Shown in pieces: positions 26,034-35,731 of a stretch of 64,000 nt of DNA. This DNA is from Actinomycetospora chiangmaiensis DSM 45062 (lineage in GTDB: Bacteria; Actinomycetota; Actinomycetes; Mycobacteriales; Pseudonocardiaceae). The position numbers and the translations under genes were made by a program. The DNA lies in the NCBI RefSeq assembly GCF_000379625.1, contig NZ_KB903245.1:43028-107027 (forward strand), in the 5' to 3' direction. The notes below the pieces were generated by a model. The model did no database searches. It saw only the letters and a program-made list of their open reading frames with translations, and was not told the DNA's origin. The number at the start of each line of letters is the position of its first letter. Position 1 is the first letter of the stretch.

Positions 26034-26064
26034 GTGCACCCACCCGAGCCTCGAGCGGGTGCAC
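26034..26064. promoter_or_regulatory. Inverted repeat GTGCACCC-N15-GGGTGCAC
   Basis: Perfect 8-bp arms in the thiL/Lrp-type divergent gap, ending 23 bp before the Lrp-type GTG. It could be an operator for either gene or a 5' hairpin of the + transcript. Confidence 0.4.
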
Positions 26065-26087
26065 CCGCTCCCCGAGGAGGCCCGTTC

Positions 26088-26327
26088 GTGGTCCAGGCCT
26101 ACATCCTGATCCAGACCGAGGTGGGCCGCGCCGCCGCGGTCGCGTCGGACGTGGCCGGGATCGACGGCGTCGCCCGGGCGGAGGACGTGACCGGCCCCTA
26201 CGACGTGATCGTGCACGTGGACTCCAACGACGACGCGGCCCTGTCGGACACCATCACGGCCGTGCAGAAGGTCCCGGGCATCACCCGGACGCTGACCTGC
26301 TCGGTCGTCGGCTCCCCCGTCGCCTGA
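26088..26327 (+). CDS. Stand-alone Lrp/AsnC ligand-binding (RAM) domain protein
   Basis: GTG at 26088, with GAGGAGG 7 bases upstream, gives 79 residues. The whole protein is the alpha/beta ligand-binding (RAM) domain of Lrp/AsnC regulators (start MVQAYILIQTEVG; DVTGPYDVIVHVDSND; VQKVPGITRTLTC). There is no helix-turn-helix, so it cannot bind DNA alone. Such proteins may sense amino acids or form mixed multimers with full-length Lrp proteins. Short gap (7 bp) to the DUF3515 gene. Confidence 0.88.
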   Translation: MVQAYILIQTEVGRAAAVASDVAGIDGVARAEDVTGPYDVIVHVDSNDDAALSDTITAVQKVPGITRTLTCSVVGSPVA

Positions 26328-26334
26328 CCGCGCG

Positions 26335-26973
26335 GTGGCGCGTACCCGGGCACCGGAGCTCGACCGCCGACTCCCGCGCGTCGTGCTGGGCGTGGCGCTG
26401 GCCCTGCCGGTGCTGCTCGTCGTCGGGGTGCTGATCGCGTCCCAGGTCCTCGGGCGGCAGGCCGACCCGGACCCGGACACGGGGCCGCTCGCGCTCGCGG
26501 CCGTCCCGGTCCCCGCGGCCGCGTCCGCGGACTGCTCCCGGCTGCTCTCCGGGCTCCCCCAGGAGATCAACACCGGGGACGGCCTCCTGCCCCGACGCGC
26601 CCTCGCCGACCCCGTGCCGGCCGGGACGGTGGCCTGGGGCGGGGAGAAGCAGGCGTCCGGGCGTCCCGAGGACCAGCCCGTGGTGCTCCGCTGCGGGCTG
26701 CCCACCCCGCCGGAGCTGGGGCCGACCACCCCGCTGCTCGACGTCGACGGCGTCGACTGGCTGCGCATCCCGGGGACGGGGACGACCACCTGGGTGACCG
26801 TGGACCGCGCGATCTTCGTCGGGCTCACGCTGCCCGACGGCATCGGCAGCGGCGCCATCCAGGACGTCTCGCGAGGCGTCAAGATCACGCTGGTCAGCCG
26901 CTCCACCGCGCCGACCGACCCGAACGCGACGCCGGGTCCGAGCGCCACCCCGAGCCCGGTGCCGACGCGCTGA
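26335..26973 (+). CDS. DUF3515 membrane-anchored/secreted protein
   Basis: GTG at 26335 gives 212 residues: a basic N-terminus, one membrane helix (about 16-37, VVLGVALALPVLLVVGVLIA), then an extracytoplasmic domain with DCSRLLSGLPQEI and VVLRCGLP, whose two Cys may form a disulfide. The C-terminus is a Pro/Thr/Ser tail. This is the actinobacterial DUF3515 family, which in M. tuberculosis (Rv2980) also lies beside ddlA. Function unknown. Convergent with ddlA, no gap between stops. Confidence 0.85.
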   Translation: MARTRAPELDRRLPRVVLGVALALPVLLVVGVLIASQVLGRQADPDPDTGPLALAAVPVPAAASADCSRLLSGLPQEINTGDGLLPRRALADPVPAGTVAWGGEKQASGRPEDQPVVLRCGLPTPPELGPTTPLLDVDGVDWLRIPGTGTTTWVTVDRAIFVGLTLPDGIGSGAIQDVSRGVKITLVSRSTAPTDPNATPGPSATPSPVPTR

Positions 26974-28068
26974 TCAGCGCACCCCGGTGCCGCCGGCCAG
27001 CGCGGAGTCGACGAGCGTGGTGAGCAGCGTCGGGTAGTCGACCCCCGTGGTGGCCCACATCCGCGGGTAGAGCGAGGTCGCGGTGAACCCGGGCATGGTG
27101 TTGAGCTCGTTGACCAGGACGCGGCCGTCCTCGGTGACGAAGAAGTCGACGCGCGCGAGGCCCGCGCAGTCCATCGTCCGGAAGACCCGCACCGCCTGCT
27201 CGCGCACGAGCTCGGCGAGCGCGTCGTCGAGCTTCGCCGGCACGTCGAGCTCGCAGGCGTCGTCGAGGTACTTGGTGTCGAAGTCGTACCAGTCGGCCTC
27301 GCCGGTCAGCCGGATCTCGGCGGGCACGCTGGCCTCGACCCGCCCGTCGGGGAACTGCAGCACCCCGCACTCGATCTCGCGCCCGGCGATCCCGGCCTCG
27401 ACGATGACCTTCGGATCGCTCCCGCGGGCGAAGGCGACGGCAGCGGGCACGTCCTCCCAGGCCGTCACCCGGGAGATGCCCACCGAGGACCCCGCGCGGG
27501 ACGGCTTGACGAAGACGGGCAGGCCGAGCCGCTCGCGGTCGGCGGGCGCCAGGTCGGTGGCGGTGCGGTCGAGGGCGACGGCGTCGCCCGTGGCGAGCCC
27601 GGCGTCGCGCAGGATCCGCTTGGTGACGACCTTGTCCATCGAGGCGGCACTCGCGCACACCCCGGCCCCCACGTAGGGGATCCCGGCGGTCTCGAGCAGC
27701 CCCTGGATCTCGCCGTCCTCGCCCGCCGGGCCGTGGAGCACGGGGAAGACGACGTCGATCGTCGCCACCGTCGCGCCGCGGCGGCCGTCGGCGAGGCTGA
27801 TCAGCTCGCGGCGGGTGGGGTCGGGCAGCAGCGCCACCGGCTCGCCCGAGGTGAGGCCCACCTGCGGCAGCTCGCGGCCGTGCAGGCGCCAGGGCGCGGT
27901 GTCGTCGCCGACCGCCACCCAGACGCCCTCGGGGGTGATCCCGACGGGGACCACGTCGAAGCGGTCGCGGTCGAGGTTGTCGAGGATGCCGCCGGCGGAG
28001 ACGCACGAGATCGCGTGCTCCCCCGACCGCCCGCCGAACAGGACCAGCAACGTCGGCCGCGCTCCCAT
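26974..28068 (-). CDS. ddlA: D-alanine--D-alanine ligase
   Basis: ATP-dependent joining of two D-Ala for the end of the peptidoglycan stem peptide; cytoplasmic and the target of D-cycloserine. ATG at 28068 gives 364 residues. Motifs: [18 protein letters not shown] near the N-terminus, [19 protein letters not shown], the ATP-grasp [17 protein letters not shown], and Mg2+/substrate residues in [19 protein letters not shown] and [12 protein letters not shown]. Position next to DUF3515 and close to gpsA is conserved in actinobacteria. Confidence 0.97.
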   Translation of the reverse strand: MGARPTLLVLFGGRSGEHAISCVSAGGILDNLDRDRFDVVPVGITPEGVWVAVGDDTAPWRLHGRELPQVGLTSGEPVALLPDPTRRELISLADGRRGATVATIDVVFPVLHGPAGEDGEIQGLLETAGIPYVGAGVCASAASMDKVVTKRILRDAGLATGDAVALDRTATDLAPADRERLGLPVFVKPSRAGSSVGISRVTAWEDVPAAVAFARGSDPKVIVEAGIAGREIECGVLQFPDGRVEASVPAEIRLTGEADWYDFDTKYLDDACELDVPAKLDDALAELVREQAVRVFRTMDCAGLARVDFFVTEDGRVLVNELNTMPGFTATSLYPRMWATTGVDYPTLLTTLVDSALAGGTGVR

Positions 28069-28079
28069 GGCGCCGGAGC

Positions 28080-29465
28080 CTACGCGGGCCCCACGCCCAC
28101 CTCGGCCAGCACGCCCCGCAGCCGGTCGAGCGCCGTGGCCAGCTCCGCGCGCGTCGGGGCCGCCCACCCGACGAGGACCCCGTGCACGGCCGGGGCGTCG
28201 AGGTGGTGCGCGGCCAGGCCGTCGACGAGCACCCCCCGCTCCCCGGCGGCGGCGACCACGGTCCGCTCGGCCGCGGCCGAGGCCAGCGGGACCACCAGGT
28301 GCGCGCCCGCCCGGTCGCCCAGCACGGTGTGGCCTGCTGCCCGCACCGCGCCGACCACCAGCGTGCGCCGTACGGCGAGCTCCCGCCGCAGCCGCGCGAG
28401 GTGCCGGCCCAACCCGCCGTCGTGGGCCCACGCCGCGAAGACCTGCTGGCCCGCCGGCGCGGGCCGGGTGCCGGTCGCGCGCCGCTGCGCGAGCAGGTCC
28501 GCCCCGAGGTCGGGCGGCGCGACGAGCCACCCGACGCCGAGGCCCGGCGTCGCGATCTTGCCGGCGGTCCCGAGGTGGACGACGACGTCGGGCCCGAGCG
28601 CGGCGAGCACCGGCAGCGGGGCCACGTCGTAGCGCAGCTCGCCGTCGTAGTCGTCCTCGACCACCCACGCCCCGGCCGCCCGCGCCCGGTCGACCAGCGC
28701 CGCGCGACGCGCCACGGGCAGCCGGCCGCCGAGCGGGTACTGGTGGGCCGGGGTCGTGTAGACGAGGTCGAGACCGGGTGGGAGCGTCTCGACGACGAGG
28801 CCGTCGGCGTCCACCGCGAGCGGGGTCACCTCGGCGCCCGCCGCGCGGAACACCCCGGCCGCCCGGCGGTAGCCCGGGTCCTCGAGCCCGGCGCGGAGCG
28901 GGCGGCCGAGGCGTCGGGTCAGCAGGGCGACCAGCTCGGCGAGCCCGGCGGTGGCACCGGCGGTCGCGATCACGTCGGCGCGGACCAGGCCCCGGGGACG
29001 CAGGAGGTGCTCGGCCACCGCCGCGCGGAACCCCGGGACCCCCGCGTACTCGGGCCGCCCGGGCGGCGGGAGGTCCCCCGCGCGACGCCAGGCGCGCCGC
29101 CACGACGCCGGGTCGAGCACCTCCAGGCACGGGGCGCCCGGACGCAGGTCGGTCCCGGCCGGGACCGGGGCCGGGGCCGGGGGGACGTCGGCCCGCGCCG
29201 GCGTCGCGTGCCCCCCGCCCGGCGAGGGGGACGCCAGGACGAACGTCCCCGACCCGTGGCGGGCGCCGAGCCACCCCTCGGCGACGAGCTGGTCGTAGGC
29301 GGCCGCGGTGACGGTGCGGCTGACACCGAGCTCGCGGGCGAGGACGCGGGTGGCCGGGACCCGGTCGCCCGTGCGGAGCCGGCCGTCGAGCGCGGCGGTG
29401 CGCAGCCCGTCCGCGACCTGGACCGCGAGCGGGGTCGACGCCGACCGGTCGAGCACGACGATCAC
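28080..29465 (-). CDS. MocR/PdxR-type GntR regulator with aminotransferase domain
   Basis: GTG at 29465 gives 461 residues. The N-terminal GntR winged helix covers about 5-75 ([46 protein letters not shown]). A fold-type I aminotransferase domain follows (about 110-461), with [14 protein letters not shown] and the PLP lysine in [10 protein letters not shown]. MocR proteins sense PLP or an amino-acid adduct; the PdxR subgroup controls vitamin B6 synthesis. Divergence by 70 bp from an FMN-barrel (pyridoxamine-oxidase-like) gene supports a B6-linked role. AGTGGCC direct repeats lie in the shared gap. Confidence 0.88.
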   Translation of the reverse strand: MIVVLDRSASTPLAVQVADGLRTAALDGRLRTGDRVPATRVLARELGVSRTVTAAAYDQLVAEGWLGARHGSGTFVLASPSPGGGHATPARADVPPAPAPVPAGTDLRPGAPCLEVLDPASWRRAWRRAGDLPPPGRPEYAGVPGFRAAVAEHLLRPRGLVRADVIATAGATAGLAELVALLTRRLGRPLRAGLEDPGYRRAAGVFRAAGAEVTPLAVDADGLVVETLPPGLDLVYTTPAHQYPLGGRLPVARRAALVDRARAAGAWVVEDDYDGELRYDVAPLPVLAALGPDVVVHLGTAGKIATPGLGVGWLVAPPDLGADLLAQRRATGTRPAPAGQQVFAAWAHDGGLGRHLARLRRELAVRRTLVVGAVRAAGHTVLGDRAGAHLVVPLASAAAERTVVAAAGERGVLVDGLAAHHLDAPAVHGVLVGWAAPTRAELATALDRLRGVLAEVGVGPA

Positions 29466-29466
29466 G

Positions 29467-29497
29467 AGTGGCCTCCCGGGACGGCGAGGAAGTGGCC
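29467..29497. promoter_or_regulatory. Direct repeats AGTGGCC, candidate MocR/PdxR operator
   Basis: AGTGGCC at 29467-29473 and again at 29491-29497, 24 bp apart, inside the 70-bp divergent gap. MocR-family regulators commonly bind direct repeats one or two helical turns apart. Confidence 0.4.
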
Positions 29498-29535
29498 CTC
29501 GCAGCATGCCACCGTGCCGGGCGACGATCACCGGC

Positions 29536-30174
29536 ATGCTCTCCCCCACGCCGCGGACCCGGCTCCGCCGCAAGCGCGACCGCCAGGCGTCCGACCCCAC
29601 GACCCTGCACGCGATCCTCGACGAGGCGCTGGTCTGCCACCTCGGGGTCGTCGACCCCGACGGTGCCCCGCTGGTGCTCCCGACGATGCACGCCCGCGTG
29701 GGCGACGTGGTCTACGTCCACGGGTCGAGCGGCGCGGCGACCCTCGCGCTCGAGCGGGAGGTCTGCCTCACCGTCACCCTGCTCGACGGCCTGGTGCTCG
29801 CCCGCTCCGTGTTCGCCCACTCCGCGAACTACCGGAGCGCGGTCGTCCGCGGCCGCGCCCGGCGGGTCACCGACCCCGACGAGCACCTCCGGGCCCTCGA
29901 GGCGATCGTCGAGCACCTGACCCCCGGCCAGTGGGCGCACGCGAGGCAGCCGGACCGCCGGGAGAGTGCGGCGACCGCGGTGCTCGCACTGGACCTCGAC
30001 GAGGCCAGCGTCAAGGTCCGGCAGGGCCCGCCGGGCGACCCGGAACTCGTCGCCGCGGGCGACGACCGCTGGGCCGGGGTGGTCCCGGTGACCACCGTGC
30101 TCGGGGCGCCGCGGACGTGCCCGGCGCTACCGCCGGACACCCCCGTGCCGGCGCACGTGCTCGACCGCGCCTGA
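29536..30174 (+). CDS. Pyridoxamine 5'-phosphate oxidase-like FMN-binding protein
   Basis: ATG at 29536 gives 212 residues. The FMN-binding split-barrel fold is seen from [20 protein letters not shown] through [38 protein letters not shown] and [14 protein letters not shown], to [21 protein letters not shown]. This subgroup is flavin-nucleotide-binding and is usually not a true PdxH; it may bind FMN or F420. Divergent from the MocR/PdxR-type regulator, which probably controls it. GACGAT ends 7 bases before the ATG. Confidence 0.85.
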   Translation: MLSPTPRTRLRRKRDRQASDPTTLHAILDEALVCHLGVVDPDGAPLVLPTMHARVGDVVYVHGSSGAATLALEREVCLTVTLLDGLVLARSVFAHSANYRSAVVRGRARRVTDPDEHLRALEAIVEHLTPGQWAHARQPDRRESAATAVLALDLDEASVKVRQGPPGDPELVAAGDDRWAGVVPVTTVLGAPRTCPALPPDTPVPAHVLDRA

Positions 30175-30177
30175 CGG

Positions 30178-30624
30178 CTACGGGGAGACCCGGCTCCGCA
30201 ACTGCACCGTGGTGCCGTGGGAGCCCGAGAGGACGGTGGCGCGGGCGAGGGTGTGCATGAGGGGCAGCCCGCGTCCCCGCCAGCCGTACCCCGTGCTGCG
30301 GCGCCACGCGCCGTCGTCGGAGACGGTGACCACGAGGTCACGGCCGCCGAACAGGGGCGGCGAGACGGCGGCCCACAGCCGCATCTCACCGGGACGCTCG
30401 GCCGTGGAGTAGGCGTGGTCGACGACGTTCGCGAGCGCCTCGTAGACGGCGAGCGCCAGGTCGTCGGCGGTGTCCGGGTCGGCCCACTCGCGCAGCCAGG
30501 TGCGGAAGGTGCGGCGCAGCGCGGAGGCGTTCGCCCGGTCCGCCGGGGCGGTCCGCTCGAGGGCGACCACCGGGCGCTCGGCGGTCACGCGGGGCGGCGG
30601 CCCCATGCGCTGCAGCACGTCCAC
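30178..30624 (-). CDS. RsbW-like ATP-binding protein (anti-sigma/serine kinase type)
   Basis: Protein of 148 residues from GTG at 30624 (or ATG at 30606). HATPase_c fold: helix LRRTFRTWLREW, N-box LALAVYEALANVVDHAYS, G1-like VVTVSDDGAW and G2 region WRGRGLPLMHTLA. Such small GHKL proteins bind anti-anti-sigma or sigma factors and phosphorylate Ser in the partner. No sigma or STAS gene is adjacent, so the partner is unknown. Convergent with the FMN-barrel gene (3 bp gap). Confidence 0.8.
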   Translation of the reverse strand: MDVLQRMGPPPRVTAERPVVALERTAPADRANASALRRTFRTWLREWADPDTADDLALAVYEALANVVDHAYSTAERPGEMRLWAAVSPPLFGGRDLVVTVSDDGAWRRSTGYGWRGRGLPLMHTLARATVLSGSHGTTVQLRSRVSP

Positions 30625-30682
30625 GAGACCGGGGTTTCCTCGGGCGACCCGACACGAAACGCACTCGATGCGGCGGGACCCC

Positions 30683-31681
30683 TCACTCCGGCTTGCGGGA
30701 GCGGTTGATCAGCTCGTCGCCCACGTCACGCGCCGACACCGTCCCGGCGCACACCCGGCGGACGGCGTCCACGATCGGGGTGTCGACGCCGTGGGTGCGG
30801 GCCAGCTCCCCGATCGCCTCGCACGACTTCACGCCCTCGGCGACCTGACCGTGGTTGGCCTCCTCGGCCTCGGCCACCGACATGCCCCGCCCCAGCGACT
30901 CCCCGAAGCGACGGTTGCGGGAGAGCGGCGAGGAGCAGGTGGCGACGAGGTCGCCCATTCCGGCGAGGCCGGCCAGCGTCATCGCCTGGCCCCCGAGGGC
31001 GACCGTCAGGCGCGAGATCTCCGCGAGGCCCCGGGTGATGAGCGAGGCCGTCGTGTTGTCGCCGTAGCCCTGGCCCGACGCCATGCCGCAGGCCAGCGCG
31101 ATGACGTTCTTGCACGCCCCGCCGAGCTCGCAGCCGATGACGTCGACGTTGGTGTAGGGCTTGAAGTAGCCGGTCGAGCACTCGTGCTGGACGGCGACCG
31201 CGCGGTCGTGGTCGGTGCAGGCGACGACGGTGGCGGTGGGCTGCTCGGCCGCGATCTCCCCGGCGAGGTTCGGCCCCGAGAGCACCGCGATCCGATCGGG
31301 CGCCACCCGTCCGGCGTCCGCGATCACCTCGCTCATGCGCTTGAGCGTGCCCATCTCGACGCCCTTGGCGAGGCTCACCACGGTCGCACCGCGCGGCAGC
31401 TGGTCCGCCCAGTCCGCCAGGTGCTCCCGCAGCCGCTGCGCGGGGATCGCCAGCACGACGGTGGTGACCCCGTCGAGCGCCGCCTCGGCGTCGTGCGTGG
31501 CGCGCAGGGCGGCGGGCAGCTTGATGTCGGGGAGGTACTCCGGGTTGACGTGGTCGGTGGCGATCGCGTCGGCCACCTCCTGCCGACGGGCCCAGAGCGT
31601 CACGTCGGTGCCCGCGTCGGCGAGCACCTTCGCGAACGTGGTCCCCCACGAGCCGGCGCCGAGCACCGCGTAGCGGCTCAC
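30683..31681 (-). CDS. gpsA: Glycerol-3-phosphate dehydrogenase [NAD(P)+]
   Basis: Reduces dihydroxyacetone phosphate to sn-glycerol-3-phosphate for phospholipid synthesis. GTG at 31681 overlaps the plsC stop (GTGA); 332 residues. The Rossmann motif [10 protein letters not shown] is near the N-terminus, [11 protein letters not shown] in the middle, the catalytic Lys in [16 protein letters not shown], and [11 protein letters not shown] follows. Pairing with an acyltransferase gives a phospholipid-precursor operon, conserved next to ddlA in Actinobacteria. Confidence 0.96.
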   Translation of the reverse strand: MSRYAVLGAGSWGTTFAKVLADAGTDVTLWARRQEVADAIATDHVNPEYLPDIKLPAALRATHDAEAALDGVTTVVLAIPAQRLREHLADWADQLPRGATVVSLAKGVEMGTLKRMSEVIADAGRVAPDRIAVLSGPNLAGEIAAEQPTATVVACTDHDRAVAVQHECSTGYFKPYTNVDVIGCELGGACKNVIALACGMASGQGYGDNTTASLITRGLAEISRLTVALGGQAMTLAGLAGMGDLVATCSSPLSRNRRFGESLGRGMSVAEAEEANHGQVAEGVKSCEAIGELARTHGVDTPIVDAVRRVCAGTVSARDVGDELINRSRKPE

Positions 31682-32433
31682 GCCGCGTCCCCCGCCGGCC
31701 GGACCTCGCCGCGCACGTCCTCGAGCAGCGCCCCGATCGCGGCCATCATCCGCTCCGTCGTCTCCTTCATCAGCCGCGCGCCCGGCGGGCGGTCGCCGAC
31801 CCGGGCCCGCAGGTCGTCCATCGGCAGCGGCTCCCCGGCGCGCACCGTGATGGTGGTGCGCAGCGGCGACGGCCGGAACCGCTTCCGGTAGTGGTCGTAG
31901 ACCGACAGCGTCCCCCAGTGCACCACCGGGATCACCGGCACGTCGTGCAGCAGCGCCAGCCGGGCGGCCCCCGAGTGCGCCGCCATCGGCCACCCCGCCG
32001 CGTCCCGGGTGATCGTGCCCTCGGGGTAGATCACCACGACGCCGCCGTCAGCGAGCGCCCGCTCGGCGGCCGCGAGGCTCGTCCCCGCGTCCCGGGACCC
32101 GCGCGAGACCGGGATCTGCCGCGAGCCGGCCATGACCCGCCCGAACCCCGGCGTACGCCACAGCGAGTCCTTCGCGAGGAACCGCGGCACGCGCCGTGCC
32201 CGGTGCACGAAGACCGCCGTGTAGACCGGGTCGAGGTAGGAGACGTGGTTGCCGACCAGCAGGGCCGGGCCCTCGGCGGGCACGTGCTCCAGCCCCTGCA
32301 TCCGGCGCCGGGCCAGCAGCCACGTCATCGGGTAGAAGACCACGGCGGCCAGGAAGACCCACGGGCCGCCGGGCTCCCGCCGTCGTCGCGTCACCGGCGC
32401 CGGAGCCGTCGGGGAACCGTCTGCGATCGCCAC
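31678..32433 (-). CDS. 1-acyl-sn-glycerol-3-phosphate acyltransferase (PlsC-like)
   Basis: GTG at 32433 gives 251 residues; an upstream in-frame start at 32490 is possible. A hydrophobic segment at about 25-41 ([17 protein letters not shown]) anchors it to the membrane. Catalytic motif NHVSYLD has His63 and Asp68; the phosphate-binding motif is YPEGT (136-140), and [11 protein letters not shown] follows. It acylates lysophosphatidate or a similar glycerophospholipid acceptor. Overlap with gpsA by 4 bp shows coupling. Confidence 0.9.
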   Translation of the reverse strand: MAIADGSPTAPAPVTRRRREPGGPWVFLAAVVFYPMTWLLARRRMQGLEHVPAEGPALLVGNHVSYLDPVYTAVFVHRARRVPRFLAKDSLWRTPGFGRVMAGSRQIPVSRGSRDAGTSLAAAERALADGGVVVIYPEGTITRDAAGWPMAAHSGAARLALLHDVPVIPVVHWGTLSVYDHYRKRFRPSPLRTTITVRAGEPLPMDDLRARVGDRPPGARLMKETTERMMAAIGALLEDVRGEVRPAGDAA

Positions 32434-32620
32434 GCGGGCCAGCCTCCTCGTCGCACGTCCTCGTCGACCTGCCGGGGCGGCCCCCGGCACGCTGCGAGGG
32501 AGTTTGTCGTGACCCGTGATCGCCGTCCAGACGATCGTCCCCGAGGGTTCCCGACGCCCGACGACGGCGGCCCCGTCCGCCCGGAGGGGTCGGCCGGTGG
32601 CCTCCCCCGCCCGCCGGGTC

Positions 32621-32626
32621 CACGAT
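32621..32626 (+). promoter_or_regulatory. Candidate -10 hexamer for fbiD
   Basis: CACGAT ends 7 bases before the ATG at 32634, consistent with a leaderless transcript starting at that codon. No Shine-Dalgarno sequence precedes it. Confidence 0.3.
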
Positions 32627-32633
32627 GGTGACC

Positions 32634-33338
32634 ATGGCGGAGCGCGGTCCCGCGGCGGCCCCCGAGGTGGCGGGACTCGTCGTCCCGGTCAAGGAGCTGC
32701 GCCGCGCCAAGACCCGGCTGGCGGCCGCCAGTGCCGCGGTGGCCGCCACGGTGGTCGACCACCGCGCCGCTCACGCCGACCTCGCGCTCGCCCTCGCGGC
32801 CGACACCCTCGCGGCGGTCCTCGCCTCGTCGGTCCGTCGGCTCGCCGTCGTGACCTCCGAACCGCGGCTCACCGCGGCGGCCGACCCGCCGGTCGTCGGG
32901 ACCGATCCGCGGGTCGAGCTCGTGGCCGACCCGGGCGGCGGGCTGCACGCCGCGATCACGGCCGGCCTCGAGCACCTCGGACGGCGGCCGGTGGGCGTGC
33001 TGCTGGCCGACCTCCCCGCCCTGCGCCCCGAGGAGCTCGATGCGGCCCTCGCGGCGGGCAGGGAAGCGCTGCGGACGGCGCCGGCGGCGTTCGTCGCCGA
33101 CCACACCGGCGAGGGCACGTCCCTGCTGCTCGCCGGGCCGGGCTTCCTGCCCCGGTTCGGGCCGCGGTCGGCGGCCGCCCACGCGGCGGCGGGCGCGGTC
33201 CCGCTCGGCGGCGACTGGCCGGGCCTGCGCCACGACGTCGACGTGCCGGCCGACCTCGACGAGGTGCGCGCGCTCGGCGTCGGCCCCGCGACGCGGGCCT
33301 GGCCGGGCCTCGCCCCCCTCGCCGCGGGACGACGCTGA
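32634..33338 (+). CDS. fbiD: Phosphoenolpyruvate/2-phospholactate guanylyltransferase (FbiD/CofC)
   Basis: Makes enolpyruvyl- (or lactyl-) diphospho-5'-guanosine, the first committed step of coenzyme F420 side-chain synthesis. ATG at 32634 (234 residues) is chosen over ATG 32625 because a -10-like hexamer fits leaderless start there. The nucleotidyltransferase fold shows [16 protein letters not shown] at the start, [15 protein letters not shown] with metal-binding Asp, and the GTP/product loop [11 protein letters not shown] and [13 protein letters not shown]. fbiD upstream of ppk matches Rv2983-Rv2984. The host therefore very likely makes F420. Confidence 0.93.
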   Translation: MAERGPAAAPEVAGLVVPVKELRRAKTRLAAASAAVAATVVDHRAAHADLALALAADTLAAVLASSVRRLAVVTSEPRLTAAADPPVVGTDPRVELVADPGGGLHAAITAGLEHLGRRPVGVLLADLPALRPEELDAALAAGREALRTAPAAFVADHTGEGTSLLLAGPGFLPRFGPRSAAAHAAAGAVPLGGDWPGLRHDVDVPADLDEVRALGVGPATRAWPGLAPLAAGRR

Positions 33339-33395
33339 GGCGCCGGACTCGGGTGGCGTGTCCCGCAACCCTCGGCGTCCGGCGCCGCGTCCCGT

Positions 33396-33401
33396 CAGAA
33401 T
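33396..33401 (+). promoter_or_regulatory. Candidate -10 hexamer for ppk
   Basis: CAGAAT overlaps the ATG at 33400 and lies 7 bases before the GTG at 33409, so if it works as -10 the gene is leaderless from GTG 33409. Confidence 0.3.
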
Positions 33402-35682
33402 GGGCCGGGTGAGCGACTCGACGGACACCACGCTCGAGGAGGCCGGCCCGATCTCGGACCCCGGCCCGCCCCCGCCCGCCCCGGCGCCGCCGGCCCGGTC
33501 GCCCGAGGGGCGCGGCCGCATGCCGGCCGCGCCCGCGGCCGCGACCCCGGCCACCGGCGAGGACGACCCCGCGGACCTCCCCGAGGACCGCTACGACAAC
33601 CGCGAGCTGTCGTGGCTGGAGTTCAACGCCCGGGTGCTCGCGCTGGCCGAGGACACCAGCCAGCCGCTGCTGGAGCGCGCCAAGTTCCTGGCGATCTTCG
33701 CGTCGAACCTCGACGAGTTCTACATGGTCCGGGTGGCCGGTCTGAAGCGCCGCGAGGAGACCGGACTGTCGGTGCGCAGCGCCGACGGCCTGACCCCGCG
33801 CGAGCAGCTCGCCCGAATCGCCGCACGCAACCAGGAGCTCGCCGAGAAGCACGCCCGGATCTGGCAGAAGGACGTCGGGCCGGCCCTCGAGGAGGCCGGC
33901 ATCCACGTCATCGGGTGGGACCGCGTCAGCGCCGAGGCGCGCGTGCGGCTCTCCGCGTGGTTCGACGCCCAGGTCTTCCCGGTGCTCACCCCGCTCGCGG
34001 TGGACCCCGCGCACCCGTTCCCCTACATCTCGAACCAGTCGCTCAACCTCGCCGTCGCGGTGCGCGACCCGCAGACCGGCGTCGAGCACTTCGCGCGCGT
34101 CAAGGTGCCGAACAACGTGCCCCGGCTGGTCCGGGTGGGGCCGGAGCCGGGCGAGGACGACGACGAGGGCGCCGACTCGACCAACCTCGACCGCCGCTGC
34201 TGGTTCCTGCCGATCGAGGACCTCATCGCCGAGCACCTCGACCACCTCTTCGAGGGCATGGAGGTCGCCGAGCACCACGTGTTCCGGGTGACCCGCAACG
34301 CCGACCTCGACGTCGAGGAGGACCGCGACGAGGACCTGCTGCAGGCCCTCGAGCGCGAGCTCGCCCGCCGTCGCTTCGGGCCGCCCGTCCGCCTCGAGAT
34401 CACCGACCGGATGAGCGAGCACATGCTCGAGCTGCTGCTGCGCGAGCTCGACGTGGACCCGCACGACGTCGTCCAGGTGCCCGGGCTGCTCGACCTCTCG
34501 TGCCTGATGGAGCTGCTCTCGCTCAACCGCCCCGAGCTGAAGGACCCGGTGTTCGTCCCGGCGACGCACCCCGCGTTCAGCGAGGGCGAGACGCCGAAGA
34601 GCGTCTTCGCCACCCTGCGCGAGGGCGACGTGATGGTCCACCACCCCTACGACTCGTTCTCCACGAGCGTGCACCGCTTCATCGAACAGGCGGCGAACGA
34701 CCCGAAGGTCCTCGCGATCAAGCAGACGCTCTACCGCACCTCGGGCGACTCCCCGATCGTCGAGGCGCTGATCGAGGCGGCGGAGGCGGGCAAGCAGGTC
34801 GTCGCCGTGGTGGAGATCAAGGCGCGGTTCGACGAGCGGGCGAACATCAACTGGGCCCGCGCGCTGGAGCGCGCCGGGGTGCACGTGGTGTACGGGCTCG
34901 TCGGCCTGAAGACGCACTGCAAGGCCGCGCTGGTGGTGCGCCAGGAGGGCTCGACGATCCGCCGCTACTGCCATCTGGGCACCGGCAACTACAACCCGAA
35001 GACCGCCCGGCTCTACGAGGACATCGGCGTGTTCACCGCGGACGAGACGATCGGCGCGGACCTCACCGACCTGTTCAACGTCCTCACCGGCTACGCGCGG
35101 CGGCGCAAGTACCGCCGCCTGCTCGTCGCGCCCTACGGCGTGCGGCGCGGGCTGATCGAGCGGATCGACGCGGAGCGCAAGCGGGCGCAGAAGGGCAAGC
35201 GGTCCGGCATCCGGATCAAGGTGAACGGGCTGGTCGACGAGCAGGTCATCGACGCCCTCTACCGCGCCTCGCTGGCCGGTGTGCCGATCGACCTCGTCGT
35301 CCGCGGCATCTGCGCGCTGCGGGCCGGGGTGCCCGGGCTCTCGGAGAACATCCGCGTCCGGTCCATCCTCGGCCGCTTCCTCGAGCACTCGCGGATCTTC
35401 CACTTCGTGGGGGCGGGCGAGCACTGGATCGGCAGTGCCGACATCATGCACCGCAACCTCGACCGCCGGGTCGAGGTGCTGGCGCCGGTCACCGATCCAC
35501 GACTGGTCGCCCAGCTCGACGAGATCCTCGACTCGGCGACCGCCCCGTCGACCCGGTGCTGGAGCCTCGACCCGGACGGCTCCTGGACGCCGTGGCCGGT
35601 CGCGGCCGGGGAGGGGACCGAGGGGATCCAGGTGTGCGACCACCAGACCCAGCTGCTGCTGCGCCGGGAAGGGAAGGCGTGA
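33400..35682 (+). CDS. ppk: Polyphosphate kinase 1
   Basis: Reversible transfer of ATP gamma-phosphate to polyphosphate. ATG at 33400 gives 760 residues; GTG at 33409 (757) may be the true leaderless start. A Pro/Ala-rich variable N-terminus of about 60 residues is followed by the N domain ([19 protein letters not shown]), the head domain ([14 protein letters not shown]) and two PLD-like C domains. The phosphorylated His lies in [15 protein letters not shown], with the partner His in the second HKD-like motif near the end ([11 protein letters not shown]). Membrane-associated in known members. mutT1 follows 49 bp downstream. Confidence 0.96.
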   Translation: MGRVSDSTDTTLEEAGPISDPGPPPPAPAPPARSPEGRGRMPAAPAAATPATGEDDPADLPEDRYDNRELSWLEFNARVLALAEDTSQPLLERAKFLAIFASNLDEFYMVRVAGLKRREETGLSVRSADGLTPREQLARIAARNQELAEKHARIWQKDVGPALEEAGIHVIGWDRVSAEARVRLSAWFDAQVFPVLTPLAVDPAHPFPYISNQSLNLAVAVRDPQTGVEHFARVKVPNNVPRLVRVGPEPGEDDDEGADSTNLDRRCWFLPIEDLIAEHLDHLFEGMEVAEHHVFRVTRNADLDVEEDRDEDLLQALERELARRRFGPPVRLEITDRMSEHMLELLLRELDVDPHDVVQVPGLLDLSCLMELLSLNRPELKDPVFVPATHPAFSEGETPKSVFATLREGDVMVHHPYDSFSTSVHRFIEQAANDPKVLAIKQTLYRTSGDSPIVEALIEAAEAGKQVVAVVEIKARFDERANINWARALERAGVHVVYGLVGLKTHCKAALVVRQEGSTIRRYCHLGTGNYNPKTARLYEDIGVFTADETIGADLTDLFNVLTGYARRRKYRRLLVAPYGVRRGLIERIDAERKRAQKGKRSGIRIKVNGLVDEQVIDALYRASLAGVPIDLVVRGICALRAGVPGLSENIRVRSILGRFLEHSRIFHFVGAGEHWIGSADIMHRNLDRRVEVLAPVTDPRLVAQLDEILDSATAPSTRCWSLDPDGSWTPWPVAAGEGTEGIQVCDHQTQLLLRREGKA

Positions 35683-35731
35683 GGGCAGGGACGCCGAGGG
35701 CAGGCACGCGGAGCGCAGCGGAGCCGGACCG

